Source: Micavibrio sp. UBA7689 (GTDB taxonomy: Bacteria; Pseudomonadota; Alphaproteobacteria; Micavibrionales; Micavibrionaceae). From it: a stretch of 40,273 bases of DNA. The stretch spans positions 9,076-49,348 of the forward strand of contig DLGR01000047.1 of NCBI GenBank assembly GCA_002482805.1, in the 5' to 3' direction. Position 1 is the first letter of the stretch, and every line of letters starts with the position of its first letter. The position numbers and the translations under genes are program-made. Positions 1 through 6,780 of the stretch are shown here, piece after piece. The notes below the pieces were generated by a model. That model made no database searches. It saw only the letters and a program-made list of their open reading frames with translations, and was not told where the DNA came from.

Positions 1-183
1 AGGACGGCCCTTGAGATAGTCGAATCTCTTTCCCTGCTGCTCTATGATGATTTCGGCTTCGCGAAATGTCATAGGTTTGGGATCGGCTTGAAGAAAGCCG
101 AGGCCGATAGGTTTGGAATTGTTGTAGAGGGCGGCAAGCAATTCGGGTTTGCCGATACCCGTGATATCGATCACGTCGGACAT
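1..183 (-). CDS. Conserved hypothetical protein, N-terminal part only
   Basis: The reading frame opens at an ATG at 183 and runs off the left edge, so only the first 61 residues are visible. It begins MSDVIDITGIGKPELLAALY and continues into a segment with KRFDYLKGRP near the edge. The pattern (short start, ITGI.K.ELLAAL, then FDYLKGR) resembles a small uncharacterised family of bacterial proteins I have seen without an assigned function, so no role is claimed. The start is well supported: a GGGAG ribosome-binding site lies 8 bases upstream of the ATG, and a promoter-like TTGACA-N17-TTCAAT lies further up at 226-254. It is transcribed away from the rest of the window and is separated from the next minus-strand gene by a terminator. 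Confidence 0.7.
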   Translation of the reverse strand, partial: MSDVIDITGIGKPELLAALYNNSKPIGLGFLQADPKPMTFREAEIIIEQQGKRFDYLKGRP

Positions 184-225
184 AGTGGTACTCCCTGATG
201 TAGTTTCTTTTTATGTGTTGGATTA

Positions 226-254
226 ATTGAACGCCTGATCAGAAAACCTGTCAA
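226..254 (-). promoter_or_regulatory. Sigma-70-type promoter for the left-edge gene
   Basis: Reading the minus strand, a perfect TTGACA (254-249) is followed after 17 bases by TTCAAT (231-226), four of six matches to the -10 consensus. It lies about 43 bases upstream of the ATG at 183, with no other gene between. This is a sequence match only. Confidence 0.5.
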
Positions 255-314
255 TCATCCTGTGAAATGTTCAATGGAATCAGGGCTCTTGGGATGGTTG
301 CCGTTTGTTAACAA

Positions 315-339
315 AAAGGCGGCCCGTATGGCCGCCTTT
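315..339 (-). terminator. Intrinsic terminator after the small hydrophobic protein gene
   Basis: Perfect 10-base inverted repeat (AAAGGCGGCC / GGCCGCCTTT) with a 5-base loop, 16 bases downstream of the stop codon at 356 on the minus strand and followed on that strand by a short T run. It separates the 356-862 gene from the left-edge gene. Confidence 0.8.
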
Positions 340-355
340 AATAATTCCCAACTTA

Positions 356-862
356 CTATCGCTGGTTATGCTGCGGCTCGTTAATGGGGAAAGCGCGTTC
401 AAATAGATTACCGATGAACTCCGCGCCTGTTGTAATGGCTTTTTGGATGCCGAGGGCAACGCCACCAATTGCGAACGGAGCAACCGCGAGTGCAAATGTT
501 TGTGCAAGACCCTCATTGATGATGGGTGCGCCCGTCGCCACCGCGCCGCCCAGTGTAAGGGTTGCCATTGCCGTGCCGATGGCAGCTACAGGCGGCATGA
601 TAAAACCTAGCATCGAATCGGCTTTTGCTCCGAACACATCGCAGAGTTTCCGGCCTGCCAAGAATGAAAGACCCGCAGTCGCGGCTGTGGCTAAAAACAT
701 CGCCGCGCCCTGCGGCGCGCCGGTCATCGCACTTGAAAAACTTTCCATGAGTGTGCCTGTGCCGCCCATATGCGGGCCTATCCAGCCAACAACCGCGCCA
801 GCCGCCGCGCCAAGTCCTGCAACCTGACCTATTACGTTTGCGGGATTATTCTGTTTCGTCAT
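356..862 (-). CDS. Small hydrophobic Ala/Gly-rich protein of unknown function
   Basis: A 168-residue protein, unusually rich in Ala, Gly and Met, with four or five hydrophobic stretches (roughly residues 10-30, 50-68, 82-110, 120-145) and short polar linkers. It is probably an integral membrane protein without a cleaved signal peptide. I recognise no family or catalytic motif. It has its own terminator (315-339) and no co-directional partner close by. The start at 862 is preceded by purine-rich AGGGTAGGTAGAGG, which serves as ribosome-binding site. Glycine-zipper-like spacing (GLGAAAGAVVGW) might suggest helix packing or oligomer formation in the membrane; that is inference. The opposite strand is open over much of the same interval, but that frame has no recognisable content. 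Confidence 0.7.
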   Translation of the reverse strand: MTKQNNPANVIGQVAGLGAAAGAVVGWIGPHMGGTGTLMESFSSAMTGAPQGAAMFLATAATAGLSFLAGRKLCDVFGAKADSMLGFIMPPVAAIGTAMATLTLGGAVATGAPIINEGLAQTFALAVAPFAIGGVALGIQKAITTGAEFIGNLFERAFPINEPQHNQR

Positions 863-997
863 CCTCTACCTACCCTGTTGTTTGTCGTTTTTTATCGTTG
901 CTTAATGATTGTCATAATACTTTAAAAGAGGCAAGTAGAATTTACATACCGACGGTTTTGCTAGACATTATAGGAATATAATCATATACTATGAAAC

Positions 998-1474
998 ATG
1001 ATCCCAACCACAACCAACAACGCCGAAAACCCACCCTTTGAAATCAAAGGGTTTTTTGATGCCGCGATAAAAAATCCGCAAAACGAACTGATAAATCGGG
1101 TCCCGAAAAAACGCGGCCAAAGGGCGTGGACGGACGCACAAAGGGCGCAAGCGGCCGTTCGTGCGCGGCTCAACAAACCGTGGAAACATTCGACGGGACC
1201 CAAAACCGTAAACGGGAAGACGCGCTCTTCGAAAAACGCCATCACCCACGGTCTGCACACGCGCGCCCACCGCGTCATCGCATGGTGGATGCGCGAACAG
1301 GCGCGATTTGTCAGGTCCGTAAACCGTTATGTCCTCGCCTGCCGCGCCGCGCGGCGTTTTGGTTTGAAGGAACCCGAATTCTCCTTTGCGCCGGTAAGTT
1401 TTGAATGCTATCAAGGGCGCCTGTTTTCCTTGAACAAGACAAAAACTAGGAGTGAGAAATGCCCAAGGTCCTGA
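998..1474 (+). CDS. Basic hypothetical protein with STGPKT...GK.RSS.NA..HG motif
   Basis: A 158-residue, strongly basic protein. Residues about 61-85 read PWKHSTGPKTVNGKTRSSKN followed by AITHGLHT, a conserved block found in many small uncharacterised bacterial proteins, often basic and possibly nucleic-acid binding; no function is established to my knowledge. The tail beyond that block is Arg-rich. A TATAAT hexamer at 977-982 lies only about 15 bases before the ATG, so the transcript would have a very short leader, and no clear Shine-Dalgarno is seen. The gene overlaps the start of serA by 16 bases in another frame, so the serA ribosome-binding site lies inside its last codons. The conserved motif makes it a real gene rather than a chance frame. 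Confidence 0.65.
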   Translation: MIPTTTNNAENPPFEIKGFFDAAIKNPQNELINRVPKKRGQRAWTDAQRAQAAVRARLNKPWKHSTGPKTVNGKTRSSKNAITHGLHTRAHRVIAWWMREQARFVRSVNRYVLACRAARRFGLKEPEFSFAPVSFECYQGRLFSLNKTKTRSEKCPRS

Positions 1475-3042
1475 TATCCGACAAAATGAATAAACTCGCC
1501 GAAGACATCTTCAAAGCAAGAGGTGTCGAGGTTGATGTGAAAACGGGTTTGAAACCCGAAGAACTCGCCGCCATCATCGGCAATTACGATGGCCTCGCCA
1601 TTCGTTCCTCCACCACGGTCACAAAAGAAATTCTCGCCGCCGCCACGAATTTGAAAGTCGTGGGCCGCGCCGGTATCGGCGTCGATAACGTCGACACGAA
1701 GGAAGCGACATCCAAGGGTGTCATCGTCATGAACACGCCGTTCGGAAATTCCATCACCACGGCGGAACACGCGATTGCGATGATGTTCGCGCTGGCGCGT
1801 GACATTCCGCAGGCGTCCGAATCCACGCATCTGGGCAAATGGGAAAAGAACAAGTTCATGGGCGTTGAGTTGTATAATAAAACGCTCGGCCTCATCGGTT
1901 GCGGCAATATCGGCTCCATCGTCGCCGACCGCGCCATCGGTTTGAAGATGAATGTGTTCGCGTACGATCCGTTCCTGTCGGCGGAAAAGGCTGTCGAACT
2001 CGGTGTCAAAAAAGTCGAACTCGACGAACTCTTTGAAAATGCCGACTTCATCACGCTGCACGTGCCGAAAAACGACAAGACGAAAGGCATCATCAACAAG
2101 GAAGCCATCGCCAAAATGAAAAAAGGCGTGCGCATCATCAACTGTGCCCGCGGCGGTCTGATCGTCGAAGCCGATTTGAAAGAAGCTTTGGATAACGGCA
2201 AGGTTGCAGGCGCGGCGCTTGATGTGTTCGATGTCGAACCCGCCACGAAAGAATCCACCCCGCTTCTGGGTCACGAAAAAGTGATCTGCACACCGCATTT
2301 GGGTGCATCGACGGACGAGGCTCAAGTGAACGTCGCCATTCAGGTCGCCGAACAAATGTCGGATTTCCTGATGACGGGTGCGGTAACGAACGCGCTCAAC
2401 GCGCCTTCCATATCCGCAGAAGATGCTCCGCGTCTGAAGCCGTATATTAAATTGGCCGAACAATTGGGTTCGTTCGCGGGCCAGATCATGGATTCCGGAA
2501 TCAAAACGGTGAACATCGCCTATGAAGGCACGGTTTCCGAAGTGAACGTCAAACCGCTCACCTCCGCGCTGCTCGCCAATCTGCTCAAACCGATTTCCGA
2601 AAGCGTCAACATGGTCAACGCCGTGCCGATGGCGGAATCCAAAGGCATCCAGATTTCCGAAACGAAATCGGGCAGCCAGAAAGATTTCAGATCGTTGATC
2701 ACGGTGACCATCGTGTCCGAAAACCGCACGAAGACTCTGGCGGGTACCTTGTTCACGGGCAGAGAGCCGCGCATCGTCAATATCGAAGGCGTGCCGATCG
2801 AAGCCGCGCTGACGAAAGACATGCTGTTCATCCGCAACGACGACAAACCTGGTTTGATCGGCGGCCTTGGAACAATCCTCGGGAACGCGAAACAAAACAT
2901 TGCGGACTTCCGTCTCGGCCGTGCCGAAGGTGCGGACTCTGCCGTGTGTCTTGTGTCCTTGGACGCACCGCTCCCCGACAATCTGTTCAAAGAGGTTTCA
3001 AACCTCCCGCAGGTGAAGACGGCGAAACGCCTTTCCTTCTAA
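1459..3042 (+). CDS. serA: D-3-phosphoglycerate dehydrogenase
   Basis: Catalyses NAD-dependent oxidation of 3-phosphoglycerate to 3-phosphohydroxypyruvate, the first step of phosphorylated serine synthesis in the cytosol. The 527-residue length matches the long (type I) form with an extra intervening domain and a C-terminal ACT domain. Visible features: GRAGIGVDNVD near residue 75, the NAD-binding GCGNIG at 147-152, the CARGGLI catalytic-arginine segment near 230, TPHLGAST with the catalytic histidine, and an ACT domain from about residue 455 (MLFIRNDDKPGLIG) to the end, which in this family often senses serine. The start is supported by AGGAG a few bases upstream, located inside the end of the preceding gene. 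A strong terminator (3049-3078) follows directly, so it appears to be the last gene of its transcript. Confidence 0.97.
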   Translation: MPKVLISDKMNKLAEDIFKARGVEVDVKTGLKPEELAAIIGNYDGLAIRSSTTVTKEILAAATNLKVVGRAGIGVDNVDTKEATSKGVIVMNTPFGNSITTAEHAIAMMFALARDIPQASESTHLGKWEKNKFMGVELYNKTLGLIGCGNIGSIVADRAIGLKMNVFAYDPFLSAEKAVELGVKKVELDELFENADFITLHVPKNDKTKGIINKEAIAKMKKGVRIINCARGGLIVEADLKEALDNGKVAGAALDVFDVEPATKESTPLLGHEKVICTPHLGASTDEAQVNVAIQVAEQMSDFLMTGAVTNALNAPSISAEDAPRLKPYIKLAEQLGSFAGQIMDSGIKTVNIAYEGTVSEVNVKPLTSALLANLLKPISESVNMVNAVPMAESKGIQISETKSGSQKDFRSLITVTIVSENRTKTLAGTLFTGREPRIVNIEGVPIEAALTKDMLFIRNDDKPGLIGGLGTILGNAKQNIADFRLGRAEGADSAVCLVSLDAPLPDNLFKEVSNLPQVKTAKRLSF

Positions 3043-3048
3043 GAATAA

Positions 3049-3078
3049 AAAAGACCCGCTTCGAAAAGCGGGTCTTTT
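3049..3078 (+). terminator. Intrinsic terminator of serA
   Basis: Perfect 13-base arms (AAAAGACCCGCTT / AAGCGGGTCTTTT) around a 4-base loop, starting 6 bases after the serA stop. The A-rich left flank and T-rich right flank make it potentially bidirectional, so it may also stop minus-strand transcription coming from the CsbD-like gene at 3101-3292. Confidence 0.92.
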
Positions 3079-3100
3079 AATTTGGAGTAATGAAAAAATC

Positions 3101-3292
3101 CTAGAGGTTGTCTACGGCTTTTTTCACGGATTCTTTGGCTTTGCCGGCAAATTGCTGGGCTTCGCCTTTGCGCTCTTGCGCTACGCCTTCGCCGTGCAGA
3201 GATGCATCGTTCGTGGCTTTGCCTGCGGCTTGTTTCGCTTTACCGGCGATTTCGTTGCCCATGCCTTTTGCTTTGTCAAAATTGCTACCCAT
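3101..3292 (-). CDS. CsbD-like general stress protein
   Basis: A 63-residue, very hydrophilic protein made almost entirely of Lys, Ala, Gly, Glu and Gln, with the repeated GKAKQAAGKA / GKAKESVKKA pattern of the CsbD family. Members are small, largely unstructured proteins strongly induced by general stress (sigma-B in Bacillus, EcfG regulons in alphaproteobacteria); their biochemical role is not settled. The ATG at 3292 is preceded by a strong AAGGAG. A perfect sigma-EcfG promoter match (GGAAC-N16-CGTT) lies at 3361-3337, about 45 bases before the start, so induction by the alphaproteobacterial general stress response is strongly suggested. It is monocistronic and shares the serA terminator region. 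Confidence 0.88.
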   Translation of the reverse strand: MGSNFDKAKGMGNEIAGKAKQAAGKATNDASLHGEGVAQERKGEAQQFAGKAKESVKKAVDNL

Positions 3293-3336
3293 AATGGTTC
3301 TCCTTGATTGAGTTAAAAATGAAAGTTCGCATTACA

Positions 3337-3361
3337 AACGCGCGATTTTGATCAAGGTTCC
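3337..3361 (-). promoter_or_regulatory. Sigma-EcfG (general stress) promoter of the CsbD-like gene
   Basis: On the minus strand GGAAC (3361-3357), a 16-base spacer, then CGTT (3340-3337). This matches the published alphaproteobacterial EcfG consensus GGAAC-N16/17-CGTT exactly. The predicted start of transcription, near 3330, leaves a leader of about 38 bases carrying the AAGGAG site. I found no other such element in the intergenic regions I checked. Confidence 0.8.
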
Positions 3362-3394
3362 GAAAAACCTGCAGAATATTGATTCAATTAGAAA

Positions 3395-3889
3395 TTATTT
3401 GCTGAATTTTTTGTGGTGGTAGCGATCGCACGCGTTTTTGAGTTCGCTGATGAGCGCTTTTCCGGCTTCGCCGCCCGTGCCGCTGATTTTACGCACGATA
3501 ATCATATGAAGGGAATTGTGATGCGCCTGCACGATTTCTATGGCGTCTTTGTCCATGACGGTGATGGTTTCCAAAAACTGCAGCATGATGTTGGCAAGGC
3601 TGCCGATCAGATCATATTTGAATGTTGCGCCGTTGGCTTTCAACTCCATCACGGGTTTGATCAGCATCTCTTTCATCTGCGTCATGGTGACGGACGGATC
3701 ATTCACTTTATCCAGCGCGGCTTGCAGTCTTTCTAAAATCGAAAGACCGAGCGGCGCGAAATCGACATCGTTTTTATCGATAACGGTTTGCATGTCTTGT
3801 ATGGCGCGTTCATTAAGCGGCCCCGCGCCTACTTTGAGCTGGAGTGCGAAATTGGCCTTTATAATATTGACTTTCTTGTCCGTGGCCAT
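3395..3889 (-). CDS. Conserved helical protein paired with a response regulator
   Basis: A 164-residue soluble protein that I do not recognise as a named family. It is predicted to be mostly alpha-helical, with amphipathic segments such as LGLSILERLQAALDKV and a histidine-containing region (IVQAHHNSLHMIIVRK, around residue 125) near the C-terminus. There is no signal peptide or membrane segment. It starts 5 bases after the stop of the CheY-like gene, and its ribosome-binding site (AAAGGAG) lies inside the last codons of that gene, so the two are translationally coupled. The tight pairing suggests it is a partner or output of the receiver protein, for example a phosphotransfer or scaffold protein, but the histidine context does not match a known Hpt motif closely enough to say so. 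Confidence 0.75.
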   Translation of the reverse strand: MATDKKVNIIKANFALQLKVGAGPLNERAIQDMQTVIDKNDVDFAPLGLSILERLQAALDKVNDPSVTMTQMKEMLIKPVMELKANGATFKYDLIGSLANIMLQFLETITVMDKDAIEIVQAHHNSLHMIIVRKISGTGGEAGKALISELKNACDRYHHKKFSK

Positions 3890-3894
3890 TCCCG

Positions 3895-4437
3895 TTACGC
3901 TCCTTTAAACCCGAGATCGAAATTCGGTTTGGGTTTGACGGCGCGATCTTCCGCACGGCGTGGCGGACCGTTATAATTGGTTTCGATATCGCGGCGGCGC
4001 CTTCTGTCGGGGCCGAAGAAATCCTGTGTTTCGATGAAATCGCGCGGCTTGTTGATGACATGCGCGATGCGGCGCGCCAGATCGTTCGCAGTGAAGGGTT
4101 TGACCAGAAATTCGGTAACGCCTGCGTCGCGCGCTTCTTCCACGCGCGGCCATGCGGAATAACCAGTGATCAAAATTACGGGCGCGAGACGGTTGGGTGT
4201 AAGCGGGCTTTTGCGGATCAGGCGCGTGAGTTCTATGCCGTCCATCGGCGTCATGGCCCAATCGCTTAAAACGATGTCATGGTTGTTACGGCAGAATTCG
4301 CGGAAGGCTTCTTCGCCGTTTGTCGATGTCTGAATATTTTTGACGCCAAGCGCTTCGAGAACAGACACCAACAATTTTTGCATGGGCTGCGTATCTTCAA
4401 CCACCAGCATGCTTAGCTTTTCGAATCTAAAGCCCAT
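3895..4437 (-). CDS. CheY-like response regulator with Arg-rich tail
   Basis: A 180-residue protein: a receiver domain (about residues 8-125) plus a basic, probably disordered tail. Receiver residues are all present: acidic pair E14-D15, phosphoacceptor D59 in LSDWAM, T91 in LITGY, and K113 in LVKPF, so it should accept phosphate from a histidine kinase. The tail contains FFGPDRRRRRDIE, an end motif I have seen on stand-alone alphaproteobacterial receivers; it is not a known DNA-binding domain. Output is therefore probably by protein contact, perhaps with the helical protein encoded 5 bases downstream. No kinase gene is adjacent. Transcription comes from the tspO side, but a hairpin at 4475-4496 lies between. 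Confidence 0.9.
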   Translation of the reverse strand: MGFRFEKLSMLVVEDTQPMQKLLVSVLEALGVKNIQTSTNGEEAFREFCRNNHDIVLSDWAMTPMDGIELTRLIRKSPLTPNRLAPVILITGYSAWPRVEEARDAGVTEFLVKPFTANDLARRIAHVINKPRDFIETQDFFGPDRRRRRDIETNYNGPPRRAEDRAVKPKPNFDLGFKGA

Positions 4438-4474
4438 CTATCCGTTATGTCCCCGAATATTAGAAGTCTTTGTA

Positions 4475-4496
4475 ATAAGGGGATTTCTCCCCTTAT
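4475..4496 (-). terminator. Hairpin between tspO and the response regulator gene
   Basis: Perfect 9-base arms (ATAAGGGGA / TCCCCTTAT) with a 4-base loop, between the tspO stop and the response regulator start. There is no T run on the minus strand after it, so it may be a weak terminator, an mRNA-stabilising structure or a regulatory site. Both readings are open. Confidence 0.4.
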
Positions 4497-4526
4497 AAAT
4501 GCTAGCACCGAAACGGTTAATAAAAT

Positions 4527-5006
4527 CTAATTATGGGTCCAGATGTAATGCGAGAGATGGCATGCAAGGCATAGCCATGCGATGTACGGAATAAATAAAA
4601 GGGCGGCTGTGCGGTTAATCTTTTTGTAATAAAAAACCATCATGAAAACCGCTATAACGATCATCACGACAATCAGCGCGAACGATGCAAACAATTCATG
4701 TGCAGTGAAAAACAAAGGACTCCACGCCCAATTTAAAACCATGTGAACAAAGAACAGCCATAGTGCGATGCTCCGTTCCTTTGTTTTAGGGCTTTGCCAG
4801 ATCAGGTAAAACGACACCGACAGCAGGAAGTACAAAATGGTCCATGCGATGCCGAATGCAACATCCGGTGGATTGAGGGGGGATCTGGCGAGCCCCTGAT
4901 ACCAGTCGTCCACGCTTTGGGATGTGATCCAGCCCATCAGGCCGCCCATAGCCTGAAAAAAGACGGCAATTCCAAGGAACGGGAGAGCCTTTTGCGCTGT
5001 TATCAT
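4527..5006 (-). CDS. tspO: TspO/MBR family membrane protein
   Basis: A five-helix membrane protein of the TspO (translocator protein/peripheral benzodiazepine receptor) family. In alphaproteobacteria such as Rhodobacter, TspO binds porphyrins and cholesterol-like ligands and affects tetrapyrrole metabolism and stress responses. Diagnostic parts seen: WYQGLARSPLNPPD after helix 1, the FGIAWTILYFLLS segment, LNWAWSPLFF in helix 3, and IPYIAWLCLACHLSHYIWTHN at the end, corresponding to the usual P.L.W......N..IW..N. The frame is open to an ATG at 5111, but the family begins near the ATG at 5006 (MITAQKALPFLG), and the extra 35 residues would overlap the divergent aldehyde dehydrogenase region, so I prefer 5006. 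No strong Shine-Dalgarno distinguishes the two starts. The last helix is less typical than the rest. Confidence 0.85.
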   Translation of the reverse strand: MITAQKALPFLGIAVFFQAMGGLMGWITSQSVDDWYQGLARSPLNPPDVAFGIAWTILYFLLSVSFYLIWQSPKTKERSIALWLFFVHMVLNWAWSPLFFTAHELFASFALIVVMIVIAVFMMVFYYKKINRTAALLFIPYIAWLCLACHLSHYIWTHN

Positions 5007-5127
5007 GCGGGGTAAATTCACTTTATTTTTCTCACGTTCTTTCTCATTAAAGTTTAACCTTTTCGGGATATGGTTAATGGTTGGCAAAAGCACGGCCTTT
5101 TCAACGGCCAAAACGTCTTATAGTTCA

Positions 5128-6591
5128 ATGGAGAGTAGCATTTCTGCGCTGAAGGGGATAAAGAATCTCAATACCAAGGGCCTGATCGGAGGCAAATGGG
5201 TTGATGCGGCCAAGGGTAAGACCTTTGCCGTTACCAATCCTGCGACCGGAGAGAAGATCGCCGATGTCGCGGATTTCGATTCATCCGACATAACCGCCGC
5301 CATCGATGCCGCCCAATCCGCCTTGAAAGCTTGGCAAATGCTCCAGCCTGTCGATCGTGGCGCGATTTTAAACAAATGGGCGGCCTTGATCCGCGAAAAC
5401 GCCGATGATCTGGCCCTTATCATGACAACCGAACAAGGAAAGCCGCTGGCCGAAGCCAAAGGCGAGATTTTGGGCAGTGCCGGGACCATTCAATGGTGCG
5501 CCGAAGAAGGCCGCCGCCTGTACGGCGAATTCATAGATGGCCAGAAACCGGGTACGAAAATCGTTATCAGCCGCGAACCCGTCGGTGTCGTCGGAGCTAT
5601 CACTCCGTGGAATTTCCCCGCCAGCATGATCACCCGCAAAGTCGGCCCCGCCATCGCCGCCGGGTGTACGGTGGTGCTAAAGCCTTCCGAAGAAACACCT
5701 TTATGCGCTTTGGCGCTCGCCGATCTGGCTCAACAGGCGGGCCTTCCTGCCGGAGTTTTGAATATCGCTCCCTCTACGGATGCCGCTATGGTGGGCAAGG
5801 TTCTGACCAATGATGTACGCGTACGCAAGATATCGTTTACGGGTTCCACCCACGTGGGCAAGCTTTTGATGGGGCAAGCGGCAGGAAATCTGCAGAAGGT
5901 TTCTCTGGAGCTGGGGGGTAATGCGCCGTTCATAATCTTCCCATCTGCCAATTTGGAGAAGGCCGTAGAAGGTGCCATTTCGTCCAAATTCAGGAATGCG
6001 GGGCAGACTTGCATCTGCGCCAACCGGATTTTTGTGCATAAAAAAATCTTCGACGAGTTTTTGAAGGTTTTCTCTATTAGAATCAACGCGTTGCGAGTCG
6101 GCCCCGGCGACCAAAAAGACGTGACCATCGGACCGTTGATCAACGGAAAAGCCATTGAAAAGATTGAGAAAATGATCGCAGAAGTCAAAGAAGGCGGAGC
6201 GAAAATCCACATAGGCGGCAAGCGCCATGCGCTGGGCGGGACGTTTTTCGAACCTACCCTGATTACCGGCGCGTCGCCGAAAGCGGCCCTAGCGCGGGAA
6301 GAGATTTTCGGCCCCGTGGCCGCCTTGTATTCGTTCGAGGACGAGGACGCGGTGATCGATTCGGCCAACGACACCCAATACGGGCTGGCGGCTTATATAT
6401 ATAGTGAGGATCAAAAACAGGTCTGGCGTGTTAGCGATCGACTCAAATACGGCATGGTCGCCGTAAACGAGCCTTTGCTCGCCAGCGACCTCGCGCCGTT
6501 CGGCGGTGTGAAGGATTCAGGAATTGGCAGAGAGGGCGGACATTATGGTTTACTGGAATACACCGACATTAAATACCGCCTGTTCGGATAG
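5128..6591 (+). CDS. gabD: NAD(P)-dependent succinate-semialdehyde dehydrogenase-type aldehyde dehydrogenase
   Basis: Oxidises an aldehyde, most likely succinate semialdehyde to succinate as the last step of 4-aminobutyrate degradation, in the cytosol. With the start at 5128 the protein has 487 residues, close to the 480-490 of GabD. Features: GAITPWNFPASMITRK (cofactor and oxyanion region), ISFTGSTHVGK, the catalytic base E261 in LELGG, the nucleophile C295 in GQTCICAN, and the GabD-like ending APFGGVKDSGIGREGG...YGLLEYTDIKY. C297 next to the nucleophile also occurs in GabD enzymes, where it can form a redox-sensitive disulfide. The frame is open back to 5005, but those residues do not match the family and overlap the divergent tspO side. 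No GABA transaminase gene is adjacent, so substrate assignment rests on similarity alone. Confidence 0.88.
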   Translation: MESSISALKGIKNLNTKGLIGGKWVDAAKGKTFAVTNPATGEKIADVADFDSSDITAAIDAAQSALKAWQMLQPVDRGAILNKWAALIRENADDLALIMTTEQGKPLAEAKGEILGSAGTIQWCAEEGRRLYGEFIDGQKPGTKIVISREPVGVVGAITPWNFPASMITRKVGPAIAAGCTVVLKPSEETPLCALALADLAQQAGLPAGVLNIAPSTDAAMVGKVLTNDVRVRKISFTGSTHVGKLLMGQAAGNLQKVSLELGGNAPFIIFPSANLEKAVEGAISSKFRNAGQTCICANRIFVHKKIFDEFLKVFSIRINALRVGPGDQKDVTIGPLINGKAIEKIEKMIAEVKEGGAKIHIGGKRHALGGTFFEPTLITGASPKAALAREEIFGPVAALYSFEDEDAVIDSANDTQYGLAAYIYSEDQKQVWRVSDRLKYGMVAVNEPLLASDLAPFGGVKDSGIGREGGHYGLLEYTDIKYRLFG

Positions 6592-6624
6592 CTAGAGTAT
6601 TGGTTAATAAGGAAAAAAGAACCA

Positions 6625-6640
6625 TTAAAATTTAATTAAC
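6625..6640 (+). promoter_or_regulatory. Candidate CtrA box upstream of the adhesin gene
   Basis: TTAA (6625-6628), 7 bases, TTAAC (6636-6640): an exact match to the alphaproteobacterial CtrA consensus TTAA-N7-TTAA(C). It ends 7 bases before the -35 hexamer at 6648. The region is AT-rich, which raises the odds of a chance match, so binding is inferred and not shown. Confidence 0.5.
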
Positions 6641-6647
6641 ATAATGT

Positions 6648-6676
6648 TTGACAATAGTTACGGTAACATGTAAAAC
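6648..6676 (+). promoter_or_regulatory. Predicted sigma-70 promoter of the adhesin gene
   Basis: Perfect TTGACA (6648-6653), 17-base spacer, TAAAAC (6671-6676, four of six matches). Transcription would begin near 6683, giving a leader of roughly 98 bases that includes the hairpin at 6710-6750. Confidence 0.6.
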
Positions 6677-6709
6677 ATTGTCATTCTTTGTGAGAAACAG
6701 TTAACTATA

Positions 6710-6750
6710 GCGGGCAAATATCGGCCGATTCGGCCACGAATTTAGCCCGC
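6710..6750 (+). promoter_or_regulatory. Stable 5' leader hairpin of the adhesin mRNA
   Basis: Outer arms GCGGGCAAAT and ATTT-A-GCCCGC pair with a single bulged A, enclosing an inner GGCC-GATTC-GGCC hairpin. It lies between the predicted transcription start and the AGGAG site at 6767-6771. No T run follows, so it is not a typical terminator; it may stabilise the long mRNA or be a protein or RNA regulatory target. I do not recognise a known riboswitch class. Confidence 0.6.
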
Positions 6751-6780
6751 GTAGGTATAAGTAAATAGGAGAGTAAAAAC

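Noticed and set aside
1411..2895. Minus-strand open frame of 494 codons opposite serA
   Set aside because: Composition (many Arg, His, Phe, Asp) is typical of an antisense shadow, and serA is certain on the plus strand. Similar shadows opposite the TolC, ABC transporter, thrS, addA and addB genes were set aside for the same reason.
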